Positions 9,290 through 17,537 of a stretch of 64,000 nt of DNA are shown here, piece after piece (position 1 is the first letter of the stretch; every line of letters begins with the position of its first letter). A program made the translations under genes and the position numbers. The DNA lies in NCBI GenBank assembly GCA_028706295.1, contig JAQWBQ010000007.1, forward strand, positions 1 to 64,000, given 5' to 3'. The DNA is from Bacteroidales bacterium. GTDB taxonomy: Bacteria; Bacteroidota; Bacteroidia; Bacteroidales; FEN-979. Under the pieces are notes generated by a model. The model saw only the letters and a program-made list of their open reading frames with translations, ran no database searches and had not been told where the DNA came from.

Positions 9290-10322
9290 GGGGTATTATG
9301 ATTGGTGCTTCAACTGTGATCGTAGTTCCTTTCCCTGGAAATGAGATGATCTCAATCTGTCCTTCCAGAAGACTGGCGCGTTCCCGCATGTTGTGAATGC
9401 CATTTCCTCCCTCTTTACCTGCAATATCGGTTCTGAACCCCTTCCCGTCGTCACGGATAGTCAGTACAAGATTCCCGGTATCCCGGTTCAGGGTGATCCA
9501 TACGCGCTGTGCTTCCGCATGTTTGACAATGTTACTGAGCGCTTCCTGGGTCAGTCGGTAAATGTATGTCTTGACCTTTTTGTCGACTTTCTCAAAATCA
9601 CCTTTGGCTTCAAAATGGATTTTCAGACCGCTCAACTCTTCAGTATCAAGGAATAGATTTCTGAATGCTATGACCAGACCAAACGCTTCAAGCACCGAAG
9701 GCATCAGATTGTTGGAAATCCGGCGTACCTCATCGATGATCTGATCAAGGTACTTCTTCAGTTCCTGTATGGAATTTTTAATTTCTTTGGTGTCCTGGTA
9801 AAGAAGTCCTTCAAGTCTCAATTTGATGGCGATTAAGAGCTGACCGATCCCGTCATGAAGTTCCCGTGAAAGCCGCTGCCGTTCCATCTCTTCAGCATCG
9901 ATCACCGAACGCATCCGCCCGAATCGTTCCAACTGTAATTCTTTGGTCTTTTCCCTGATCTGGTGGGCCATGATATTGAACGACTCCGTTAACATTCCGA
10001 TCTCGTCCCGCGTGGTCACCTGCAGATCCGTTGAATACCGTCCTTCACCCAGGCTTACCGCCGCGTCCTTCAATTTATTCAGGGGTTTGGTTACCCGTTT
10101 CGACATGAACAGGATAATGCTGAAAAAGATCAGGGCCAGAACCAGACTGGAGACTGGAATAAAAAAATAGCTGAACAGGGAAGGGTGATACACGATGTTG
10201 TCAAGGTCGCTGGTGAGCATACCCAGCCAATGAAATGAGATATAATTGATAAAGAATAAGGCGATGACAAACGGAAATACGAAGTACAGTACAAGTTTCC
10301 AGCGGATCGATATTTTTCTCAT
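9261..10322 (-). CDS. sensor histidine kinase (HAMP, HisKA_3, HATPase)
   Basis: A 353-residue kinase from ATG 10322. Two transmembrane segments (~10-30 and ~50-73) enclose only a short extracytoplasmic loop of ~20 residues, too small for a classic ligand domain. A HAMP linker (~70-122) is followed by the HisKA_3 dimerisation helix with phosphoacceptor His156 in SRELHDGIGQ. The ATPase domain has the N box (QEALSNIVKHAEA), DDGKGF and GGNGIHNMRERA. A longer GTG start at 10343 is possible, but a TAnnTTTG element at 10358-10351 would place transcription start near 10344, which favours 10322. Signal sensing may need a partner; the coupled thioredoxin-fold protein is a candidate. Confidence 0.92.
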   Translation of the reverse strand: MRKISIRWKLVLYFVFPFVIALFFINYISFHWLGMLTSDLDNIVYHPSLFSYFFIPVSSLVLALIFFSIILFMSKRVTKPLNKLKDAAVSLGEGRYSTDLQVTTRDEIGMLTESFNIMAHQIREKTKELQLERFGRMRSVIDAEEMERQRLSRELHDGIGQLLIAIKLRLEGLLYQDTKEIKNSIQELKKYLDQIIDEVRRISNNLMPSVLEAFGLVIAFRNLFLDTEELSGLKIHFEAKGDFEKVDKKVKTYIYRLTQEALSNIVKHAEAQRVWITLNRDTGNLVLTIRDDGKGFRTDIAGKEGGNGIHNMRERASLLEGQIEIISFPGKGTTITVEAPIIIPHADQNFPRG

Positions 10323-10350
10323 AACTTTGGCTACTTTTAGCACTGTGGCA

Positions 10351-10358
10351 CAAACATA
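10351..10358 (-). promoter_or_regulatory. -7 element (TATGTTTG) for the histidine-kinase operon
   Basis: On the minus strand the bases read TATGTTTG, a full match to the Bacteroidota -7 consensus TAnnTTTG. It lies 29 bp before ATG 10322. No good -33 TTG is seen at the usual distance, so this is moderate evidence. It supports the shorter kinase start. Confidence 0.45.
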
Positions 10359-10374
10359 CTAAATTTCTATATCC

Positions 10375-12861
10375 ATGAGGCATTCCGCGTTCAGAGAATC
10401 GCTTAAAATTAATACCGACGGATTGATCCGAACAGGTAACAGGCTGGCTTACCGGAAAGCCCAAACAGCCGGGATCCCCCGGAATATCTTTTTTTTGATC
10501 TTCTTTATTTCAGGTACCCTGTTTCTTACAAAACACACAGAGGCCCAACTTAAAACCCAAACCTGGTACCAGGATCCTGCATCGCTGCCTCCCGACCTGC
10601 CCGTCACTATAAGGCATCTTACGGCACGGGTCCATTTTAAACCGGAGGAAAACCTTGTATTCGGCCAGGCCGATTTTACTTTCGTTCCCAACCGTCAACC
10701 GGTCGATTCCATCGTCTTTGTCACGCCTTCATTCGAAATCATGTCGGTGAAAATTAATCAGCACGAAGTCCCGTTTCACCAGTCCGGAAATTTATTGGTT
10801 GCAGAAACCCGGATGTCGGGATTAGACCAACATTACGGATTGGTTCCGGCAGGATCAACCATAGACAGGGAAGTTATTCAGCCAGAAAATCAAAACCGGC
10901 AGGGTGATCCCGTAATCTCTATCGTTTACAAAGCACGACCAATGGCCGGACTGATCTATTTTATCGGGTGGACTCCGGAGGAACAGGGAAAACGAAAGCA
11001 AATCTGGGCTCACAGGCCGCACGGATGGCTTCCTTACATGGAGGGTCGCATAACTGTTGACCTGTATGTGACATTCGACCGGAATTATAAAGTTTTCTCC
11101 AATGGTGAACGGGTCGGGGTACTGGAAAACAGCGACGGCACAAAAACCTGGCATTATGCCATGACCCGCAACCATCCCTTTTTCTCTACCGCCCTGGTGA
11201 TCGGAGATTATGATTTTGTACAAAGCAAGACCGCAAGAGGAGTACCGCTTGAATTCTGGTACTATAACGGGATGGCCGATCGCGTTCCGGTTACCTATAA
11301 ATATACTGAAATGATGTTCGATTTCTTTGAGAAGGAAATGGGAGTCAACTATCCTTACCCGGTTTATCGGGAAGCGCCGGTGATCGATTATATGTATGGT
11401 GGGATGGAGACCACTACCAGTACGGTTTTCGGCGATTACATGCTGATCGATCCCCGGGCCTGGTGGCAACGAAATTATGTCAATGTCAATGCCCATGAAC
11501 TTGCCCACCAGTGGTTCGGTAATTATGTCAGCCATTTTGTCAACCGGGATGTATGGCTTACCGAAAGTTTCGGAACTTACTATGCCAAAATTTTCGAAAG
11601 ATCCATCTACGGGGAGGATTATTATCAGAATATCAGGAATGATGAGATTACAGCGGCATTCGAGGCTTCTAAAATCAATGATTACCCCGTTGGCGGAAGT
11701 CAGGGCGGAGTGCAGCGGATCTATCAAAAAGGATCCCTGGTGCTCGACATGCTGCGGGATGTGATGGGCGAGGAGGGTTTACAAAAATCTATCCGTCATT
11801 ATTTAAAAAAATTCGGATTTGGAAGCGCCGAAACCAACGATTTTACGCGCTGCCTCTATGAAGCGACAGGTAAACCCTATAACTGGTTTATCGATCAATG
11901 GATCCTGAGGGGAGGAGAACCCCGGTACAAGGTCGCCGATTCGGTGATCACCGATTCCGCCGGTCATACGATGATCAGGTTACAAGTGTGGCAGATTCAG
12001 GAAGCGAATGAACTGAAAGGACTCTTTAAAATGCCGGTTACCTGGGAAATTTATTATAAGGATGGCTCAAAGGATTCGGTAAAAGCCTGGGTCGAAAAAT
12101 CTTATCATGAGTTTTTCTTACCCAATCGCGAAAACAAGGAGATTGACTTCGTAATCTTCGACCCGAACAGGAAAATCCTTAAAAAGCTGACCTATCAAAG
12201 GCCGATCGACCGATTGCTGGCACAGGCAACGAAGGCAAAAAACATGATCGACCGGTACGACGCATGGATCGATTTGCGCGATGTGACTGTCGAAATCAAA
12301 ACCCGGCATCTGATCAACAGCTTTTATAAGGAACGTTTCTGGCTGATCAAGTCGGAAATTCTCAAGCAGTTGTCGGACGTCAATACCCCGGAAGTTACCG
12401 AAGTTTTTCGCAGGGCCCTTCGCGATCCCGATGCCAATATGAGGAAATCGGCGCTGCAGAATCTAAAAAGGATCCCCGACTTGTTACAAACATCGGTCGA
12501 AGTCATGCTCGTTGATTCAAGTTATCTGAACGTAGAACTTGCTCTTGATGCGCTGTGCAGCTCTTTTCCTGAACAAACATCCTATTATTTAGGACAAACG
12601 AAAGAGATGGAAGGCTGGAGGGGAAAAAATATCAGAATGAGATGGTTGGCCATTGCCATTTCACAGGGTAAGAAAGAACATCTGAAAGAACTGATCGGTT
12701 ACACCGGACCGCGATATGAGTTCGAAACGAGGATCAACGCATTCAGGACCCTGAAAAGGTTAAGCTATAAGGATCCGGTTACTATTGCAAATGCAGAAAC
12801 TGCAGGCAAACACTGGAACAATAAACTGAGTAGTGGAGCCAGGGAATATTTAAAAGAGTAA
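10375..12861 (+). CDS. M1-family zinc aminopeptidase
   Basis: An 828-residue secreted metallopeptidase. A signal or anchor segment lies at ~36-58 (IFFLIFFISGTLFL), after an unusually long N-terminal tail. The catalytic domain has the substrate motif YGGMETTTS (GxMEN-like, with Thr for Asn, ~341-349), the zinc site HELAHQW (His374, Glu375, His378) and the third ligand Glu397 in LTESFGTYY. Residues ~600-828 are helical, with HEAT-like pairs such as EVFRRALRDPDANMRKSAL. Members remove N-terminal residues from peptides; here this is likely periplasmic. It is divergent from the kinase operon. Confidence 0.9.
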   Translation: MRHSAFRESLKINTDGLIRTGNRLAYRKAQTAGIPRNIFFLIFFISGTLFLTKHTEAQLKTQTWYQDPASLPPDLPVTIRHLTARVHFKPEENLVFGQADFTFVPNRQPVDSIVFVTPSFEIMSVKINQHEVPFHQSGNLLVAETRMSGLDQHYGLVPAGSTIDREVIQPENQNRQGDPVISIVYKARPMAGLIYFIGWTPEEQGKRKQIWAHRPHGWLPYMEGRITVDLYVTFDRNYKVFSNGERVGVLENSDGTKTWHYAMTRNHPFFSTALVIGDYDFVQSKTARGVPLEFWYYNGMADRVPVTYKYTEMMFDFFEKEMGVNYPYPVYREAPVIDYMYGGMETTTSTVFGDYMLIDPRAWWQRNYVNVNAHELAHQWFGNYVSHFVNRDVWLTESFGTYYAKIFERSIYGEDYYQNIRNDEITAAFEASKINDYPVGGSQGGVQRIYQKGSLVLDMLRDVMGEEGLQKSIRHYLKKFGFGSAETNDFTRCLYEATGKPYNWFIDQWILRGGEPRYKVADSVITDSAGHTMIRLQVWQIQEANELKGLFKMPVTWEIYYKDGSKDSVKAWVEKSYHEFFLPNRENKEIDFVIFDPNRKILKKLTYQRPIDRLLAQATKAKNMIDRYDAWIDLRDVTVEIKTRHLINSFYKERFWLIKSEILKQLSDVNTPEVTEVFRRALRDPDANMRKSALQNLKRIPDLLQTSVEVMLVDSSYLNVELALDALCSSFPEQTSYYLGQTKEMEGWRGKNIRMRWLAIAISQGKKEHLKELIGYTGPRYEFETRINAFRTLKRLSYKDPVTIANAETAGKHWNNKLSSGAREYLKE

Positions 12862-12899
12862 GAATTGTAAAAACGAATCTCGATGTATAGCCTTATAAT

Positions 12900-14114
12900 A
12901 TGAGTTCTTCCGGAAAAATTTTCACACGCGCCATCTACCTTGTCTCTTTTGTGAGTCTCTTCACCGATATTGCCAGTGAAATGCTCTACCCGGTAATGCC
13001 TGTTTATCTAAAATCCATTGGTTTTTCGGTTTTGATGATCGGGATCCTCGAAGGCGTTGCTGAAGCTACTGCCGGGATCAGCAAGGGCTACTTCGGAAAA
13101 TTGTCGGATACTTTGCAAAAGCGGGTACCATTCATCCGTGGTGGATATTCGTTAAGCGCCCTGTCGAAACCCATGATGGCTTTATTTACATTTCCATGGT
13201 GGATCTTCGTTGCCCGTACCCTCGACCGGTTCGGAAAGGGTATCCGGACAAGCGCCCGCGACGCCCTGCTCAGTGATGAAACAACAAAGGAACACAAAGG
13301 AAAGGTATTTGGATTTCACCGTTCCATGGATACGGTCGGTGCAGCCATCGGACCCCTACTTGCGCTGGTTTACCTCTGGTTCAACCCAGGGGCTTATCAG
13401 GTATTGTTTTTAATCGCTTTCTTTCCCGGTTTAATCGCGATTTTACTGACCTTTTTTCTGAAGGATAAGAAGGCGAACACCCATTCCGACCGATCACTGT
13501 CTAACCTGAAGGAGAAACCGGGTTTCTTTTCCTATCTCCGGTACTGGAAAAAGAGCGCTCCAGCCTTCCGATACCTGGTTGCCGGATTGCTGGTTTTCAC
13601 CCTCTTCAACAGTTCTGACGCATTTCTTTTACTCGCCCTCAAGGAACAGCATCTTTCCGACACGATGATGATCGGGGTTTATATCTTCTATAACCTGGTT
13701 TACGCGTTGTTTTCATATCCGATCGGGATTCTGGCGGATAGGATCGGATTAAAAACCATGCTGATTGCCGGTTTACTGATCTTCGCAATCGTTTATTCCC
13801 TGATGGGATTTGTCACCGCGTTATGGATGTTCGGCATACTCTTTTTTCTTTATGGAATTTATGCAGCTTGTACCGAAGGTATTTCAAAGGCGTTAATCTC
13901 GAATCTGGCGGCGAAATCAGATACTGCGACAGCGATCGGTTTTTATAACAGCGCAGCCAGCATCTGCACGATGATATCGAGCACACTTGCAGGGTTCCTT
14001 TGGTTTGCAATTGGTCCTGCCGCGATGTTCCTCATCTCCGGAATCGGGGTGCTGATCACCGCGCTTTACCTCATCCTGGTTTTCTTTTTAAAAGATCAAA
14101 ATCAAACCGGATGA
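12900..14114 (+). CDS. MFS transporter
   Basis: A 404-residue major facilitator with about twelve transmembrane segments. SDIASEM-like charged residues in helix 1 (FTDIASEMLYPVMPVYL), GYFGKLSDTLQKRVP in the 2-3 loop, and ARTLDRFGKGIRTSARDALLSDET in the 4-5 region match a widespread bacterial MFS permease subgroup. The substrate is unknown. It follows the aminopeptidase gene by 38 bp on the same strand and could share its transcript. Confidence 0.88.
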   Translation: MSSSGKIFTRAIYLVSFVSLFTDIASEMLYPVMPVYLKSIGFSVLMIGILEGVAEATAGISKGYFGKLSDTLQKRVPFIRGGYSLSALSKPMMALFTFPWWIFVARTLDRFGKGIRTSARDALLSDETTKEHKGKVFGFHRSMDTVGAAIGPLLALVYLWFNPGAYQVLFLIAFFPGLIAILLTFFLKDKKANTHSDRSLSNLKEKPGFFSYLRYWKKSAPAFRYLVAGLLVFTLFNSSDAFLLLALKEQHLSDTMMIGVYIFYNLVYALFSYPIGILADRIGLKTMLIAGLLIFAIVYSLMGFVTALWMFGILFFLYGIYAACTEGISKALISNLAAKSDTATAIGFYNSAASICTMISSTLAGFLWFAIGPAAMFLISGIGVLITALYLILVFFLKDQNQTG

Positions 14115-14196
14115 TCCGCGATAGATATTTGGATATCACTGAGGTTATTAAACGATAACCTGTGCCAGGATTTAAAAATCCACGCGCAAGTATGTC

Positions 14197-17100
14197 TTAA
14201 TAGATATTTGCAGCGTTCCGGTATCCTTCTTTGTTCATATACCAATCGGGATACTGGACGCCTGATGATTGTGCCCAGGCTGCAAAATGCAGATAGGTTT
14301 GTACAATATCAGCCTTTTCGATCGGGTACTCAAAGTCGATTGGGACTTCCATGGCCCAGGGCAGGCTGGTCTTTGAACGGTAGTAGAAATTCTGTGATGG
14401 ATCCGATCCGTCATCTTCAGAACCGAAATAGATGGTGTTTGCCAGCTCGGTCGGCGGGTGGTCCTTTAAATGAACCTCCTTACCACGATCCTGATTCACA
14501 AAGATAAACGGGTTATACGGAGGGGTTCCGATGCTCTCCTGCGGGTTCGAAAGATGGACCGTCACGGTTTGAACCTGTGTCTGGACCGTATATCCCCCAT
14601 GTACGGTATTGATAATAGCGCCACCCAGCAGGGTATTCACGGCATCAACCGGAATTATTACGGTGTTGAGGGTATGGCCGCTTTCAAATCCCTTTGGATC
14701 AAAATGAACAGCATTACCAACTTTGATACAACCGGTTACGCTTTCAACATTGGATGGCGGGGTGCTTAAAGCAACGCCAAATCCGTTGTCATAAGATGCC
14801 CCGGCAGCTTTGATTTTAAACTTGGCAATTAGGTCAACCACCTTGTTTTGTGCATTGGTGACAATTTTATAGTTGAAGTTCATCACCAGATCATTACAGT
14901 CGTAATCACCGTAAGCAGGCCACAGGTCCTCAAAGGTGTAAGTGGCAAAATCGATTTCGTTGGGATAATAGGAATTGAAGGCGCGGGTTGGATCCGTGGG
15001 ATAAGCATCCAGATCGTCGGGAACGCCGTCACCGTCGGTGTCGATAATGGATGGCGACACGATGGTGATTACAAGAACTTTGGTATCAGTACCGGCGCTG
15101 TTGGTTGCTGTAAGCGTGACATTGGTAATTCCGGTTGCTGTCGGGATGCCACTGATTACCTGAGTCGACGGATCGAATGATAATCCGGCGGGCAGGTTGG
15201 TAGCCTGGTAGGTGATGGGCTCTGTCCCGGTTGCGGTAACCGTATAACTGAAGGGTTGATTCTTTGTACCGGAGGCAGTCAGTTCACTCGTGATGGTTGG
15301 AGCCTGAATGCCTTCCTGGATGGTGATTTTCAGTATCTGAGTGTCGTTTCCATATTCATTGTCTGCCGTCAGGGTCACATCGAAAACGCCGGTTTGAATA
15401 GGTGTTCCGTTGATCTTATGGGTCTCCGGATCAAAATACAAACCCGGAGGCAAACCAGTCGCGTTATAGGTCTTCGGATCTGTTCCGGTTGCTACAATCG
15501 TATAAGTTTCAAACTGTTGTCCGACCGTTCCGGCTGCGGTAAGTCCGCTGATTATAGAGGGCGGCGTGCCGATGATCAGGACAAGGGTCTTGTTATCGGT
15601 ACCGGCATTGTTTGAAGCTGAGAGTGGAATGTTGAAAGTGCCTGCAACGGTTGGGATTCCCGTTATTTTATGGGTTGTGGGATCAAAGGTGAGACCTGAA
15701 GGCAGGTTCGTGGCATCAAAGGTTATCGGGGTTGTACCCTCTGCTGTAATCTCATAGCTGAAAGATTGATTTACGGTTGTCTTGGCTGACAATGAACTGG
15801 TAATGACCGGAGGATAGGTGGGCGTAATGACCGAAAACACCAGGATCTTTGTATCGGTTCCGACCATATTATCTGCTACCAGGGTAATATTGGTCACTCC
15901 CGCTGCTGTCGGAGTACCGCTGATGGTGTGTGTTGCAGGATTAAAAGTCAGTCCGGCAGGCAGATTGGTTGCAGAATAGGTAATCGGGTCCGTTCCTGTG
16001 GCAGTAATCACATACGGCGTTATCGGGGCTCCTACAGTACCTGCAGCGTTCAGCGAACTGGTAATGGCGGGCTTGATCGGTGCGCTGCAATCCTGAACCG
16101 GGATCACAATACCGGTTGTATGCTTGGTCACATTCGGGCCATAACTGCCAAGTTGTGGGTTAAAATTAGTTGACCATAAATCGATATACCCGGTTAAAAC
16201 ACAACTTGCAGTGGTCTGACTCTTCCCTGAGCCGGTGGCATGAATCTGAGAACCTTGCGATGACGGTCCGGCAATATTTCCCTGGATTTTAAAAGTACCG
16301 GTCTCAATCAGGCTTTGTAAACCAAGATTACCATAGCCCTGGCCACTAAAGCTAATCTCTCCCGTCACCTTCAGGTAGGCGTTCGGGCCATTGACAAATC
16401 CCGGGTCGGCGACACTCCCTGTAACGATCTGCATGGCTGTGCTTTTGGTGCTGGTCACATACATTTGACAATAGTTCTTGATGATTCCCCCGGTCTGTGT
16501 CTGGGCATCGCCCACACAGGTGAGGTGATAGTTATTGATCAACAATCCTTTAACATTCAAATTATTGCTGAAAGTTAGATTGCCATAATTCTGAACGATG
16601 GATCCGTCCATTATATTAAAAGTCTTATTCGTTCCACACTGTGCAAAATTTAGGCTCCCGAAATTGTCGATATCCGCATAGGTATTACTGGCCGGGATCG
16701 TGGCAGTGCCTGAAGGTGAGATGATCAGCATACCAGACCCGCTGAGGGTGGTGATATTTGCGATTCCGCAAATCCTTAAAGTGCCCCCGGTGTTAATGGT
16801 CACTTTCAGTGGATTTATGTTCTTTCCCTGTTTGACAACATAGGTCTGTCCCGAATTGATGGTGTAGGTTCCTGAGCTATTGATGGGCGTACCGGTTTCA
16901 CAATCATTCCCTAAGGCGGCAGTAGGCGACGTCAGGGACCCGAACTGGTAGGTCAGTTTGTCACCGGAAATCGGCACGGCGACAAATTCATTGTTCCCGG
17001 TGGCTGAGATTTTCCCAACATACAGCTCTTTCAACCTCGATGGGACTCTTAAAGCTGTTTTGTACTGGAAATTTACGGTCGCACCGGTCGCAATAAGTTT

Positions 17101-17355
17101 CCCATCAAGGGCCGGATCTCCCTGAAAAATCTGGATTACAAAGAGGGTCTGATCACCGGGATTTGAGACTGAAATGGTCACGTCGAGGTTGATAAAGTTC
17201 TCAAATTGGAAGTTGGAGGCAACTTTTAGATCTGTAAAATGTTGAGGAATAACAGGATCCTCATTGATTTTTTTCCGACAACCGGTCGGAAGGATCATTA
17301 ATACGGCAGTCACCATCCAAATACCAATGGTAAGGATTCCAATACGCTTTTTCAT
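14197..17355 (-). CDS. LruC-domain lipoprotein with four Ig-like (He_PIG) repeats
   Basis: A 1052-residue surface or periplasmic lipoprotein from ATG 17355. The signal peptide ends in the lipobox LPTGC. Residues ~130-420 are rich in short repeated strands (NITTLSGSG, IDNFGSLNF, NYGNLTFSNN), consistent with a beta-solenoid. Four Ig-like repeats of 82-86 residues follow, each with YxATxLPxGLxFxPxTxxIxGxP. Next comes a calcium-type DTDGDGVPDDLDAYP segment and a C-terminal LruC/DUF4842 domain (TYTFEDLWPAYGDYDCNDLV). The longer start 17406 is rejected because its first bases overlap the promoter TTG-N20-TATTTTTG. It shares its ends with the upstream paralog but carries the extra Ig block. Confidence 0.85.
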   Translation of the reverse strand: MKKRIGILTIGIWMVTAVLMILPTGCRKKINEDPVIPQHFTDLKVASNFQFENFINLDVTISVSNPGDQTLFVIQIFQGDPALDGKLIATGATVNFQYKTALRVPSRLKELYVGKISATGNNEFVAVPISGDKLTYQFGSLTSPTAALGNDCETGTPINSSGTYTINSGQTYVVKQGKNINPLKVTINTGGTLRICGIANITTLSGSGMLIISPSGTATIPASNTYADIDNFGSLNFAQCGTNKTFNIMDGSIVQNYGNLTFSNNLNVKGLLINNYHLTCVGDAQTQTGGIIKNYCQMYVTSTKSTAMQIVTGSVADPGFVNGPNAYLKVTGEISFSGQGYGNLGLQSLIETGTFKIQGNIAGPSSQGSQIHATGSGKSQTTASCVLTGYIDLWSTNFNPQLGSYGPNVTKHTTGIVIPVQDCSAPIKPAITSSLNAAGTVGAPITPYVITATGTDPITYSATNLPAGLTFNPATHTISGTPTAAGVTNITLVADNMVGTDTKILVFSVITPTYPPVITSSLSAKTTVNQSFSYEITAEGTTPITFDATNLPSGLTFDPTTHKITGIPTVAGTFNIPLSASNNAGTDNKTLVLIIGTPPSIISGLTAAGTVGQQFETYTIVATGTDPKTYNATGLPPGLYFDPETHKINGTPIQTGVFDVTLTADNEYGNDTQILKITIQEGIQAPTITSELTASGTKNQPFSYTVTATGTEPITYQATNLPAGLSFDPSTQVISGIPTATGITNVTLTATNSAGTDTKVLVITIVSPSIIDTDGDGVPDDLDAYPTDPTRAFNSYYPNEIDFATYTFEDLWPAYGDYDCNDLVMNFNYKIVTNAQNKVVDLIAKFKIKAAGASYDNGFGVALSTPPSNVESVTGCIKVGNAVHFDPKGFESGHTLNTVIIPVDAVNTLLGGAIINTVHGGYTVQTQVQTVTVHLSNPQESIGTPPYNPFIFVNQDRGKEVHLKDHPPTELANTIYFGSEDDGSDPSQNFYYRSKTSLPWAMEVPIDFEYPIEKADIVQTYLHFAAWAQSSGVQYPDWYMNKEGYRNAANIY
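15046..16080 (-). repeat. four tandem Ig-like domain repeats inside the LruC gene
   Basis: Four copies of a ~250-260 bp unit encode Ig-like domains. Recurring landmark bases lie near 15283, 15541, 15789 and 16049. Each copy encodes the same skeleton (ATGTxPxTYxAT, LPxGLxFDPxT, ISGxPxxxGxxNxxLxAxNxxGxDxK). The DNA copies have diverged, so this is an old internal duplication. The neighbouring paralog at 17538-19829 lacks the block. Confidence 0.85.
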
Positions 17356-17375
17356 GGGGAAGATTTTAAGTAGAG

Positions 17376-17406
17376 CAAAAATACTGTTTCCCCAATAATA
17401 AAACAA
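17376..17406 (-). promoter_or_regulatory. promoter of the Ig-type LruC gene
   Basis: On the minus strand: TTG (17406-17404), a 20-base spacer, then TATTTTTG (17383-17376). This matches the Bacteroidota -33/-7 pair. The predicted transcription start near 17370 lies 15 bp before ATG 17355. Confidence 0.65.
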
Positions 17407-17481
17407 TTAATAGTTTGTTTTTGTAATCATATAATAAGTAAATGGATGTAATTAATGGTTTTTTGTAAATCCGGTACAACC

Positions 17482-17515
17482 AAAAAAAAGAGCGGCCTTT
17501 TGAGCCGCCCTCTTT
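17482..17515 (-). terminator. intrinsic terminator after the shorter LruC gene
   Basis: Read on the minus strand, an imperfect stem (AAAGAGGGCGGC paired with GCCGCTCTTT, with a small bulge) is followed by a run of eight T. It lies 23 bp past the stop at 17538 and separates the two LruC transcription units. Confidence 0.8.
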
Positions 17516-17537
17516 CAAACCCACAGAAAACAAAAGA

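Noticed and set aside
10855..11727. Long open frame antisense to the M1 aminopeptidase (290 codons)
   Set aside because: The plus-strand frame has intact zinc and substrate motifs. The antisense product has no recognisable motif and is explained by codon bias on the coding strand.
14142..14161. Hairpin AGGTTAT / ATAACCT between the MFS and LruC genes as a terminator
   Set aside because: The stem is only 7 bp of mostly A/T pairs and no T-run follows on either strand.
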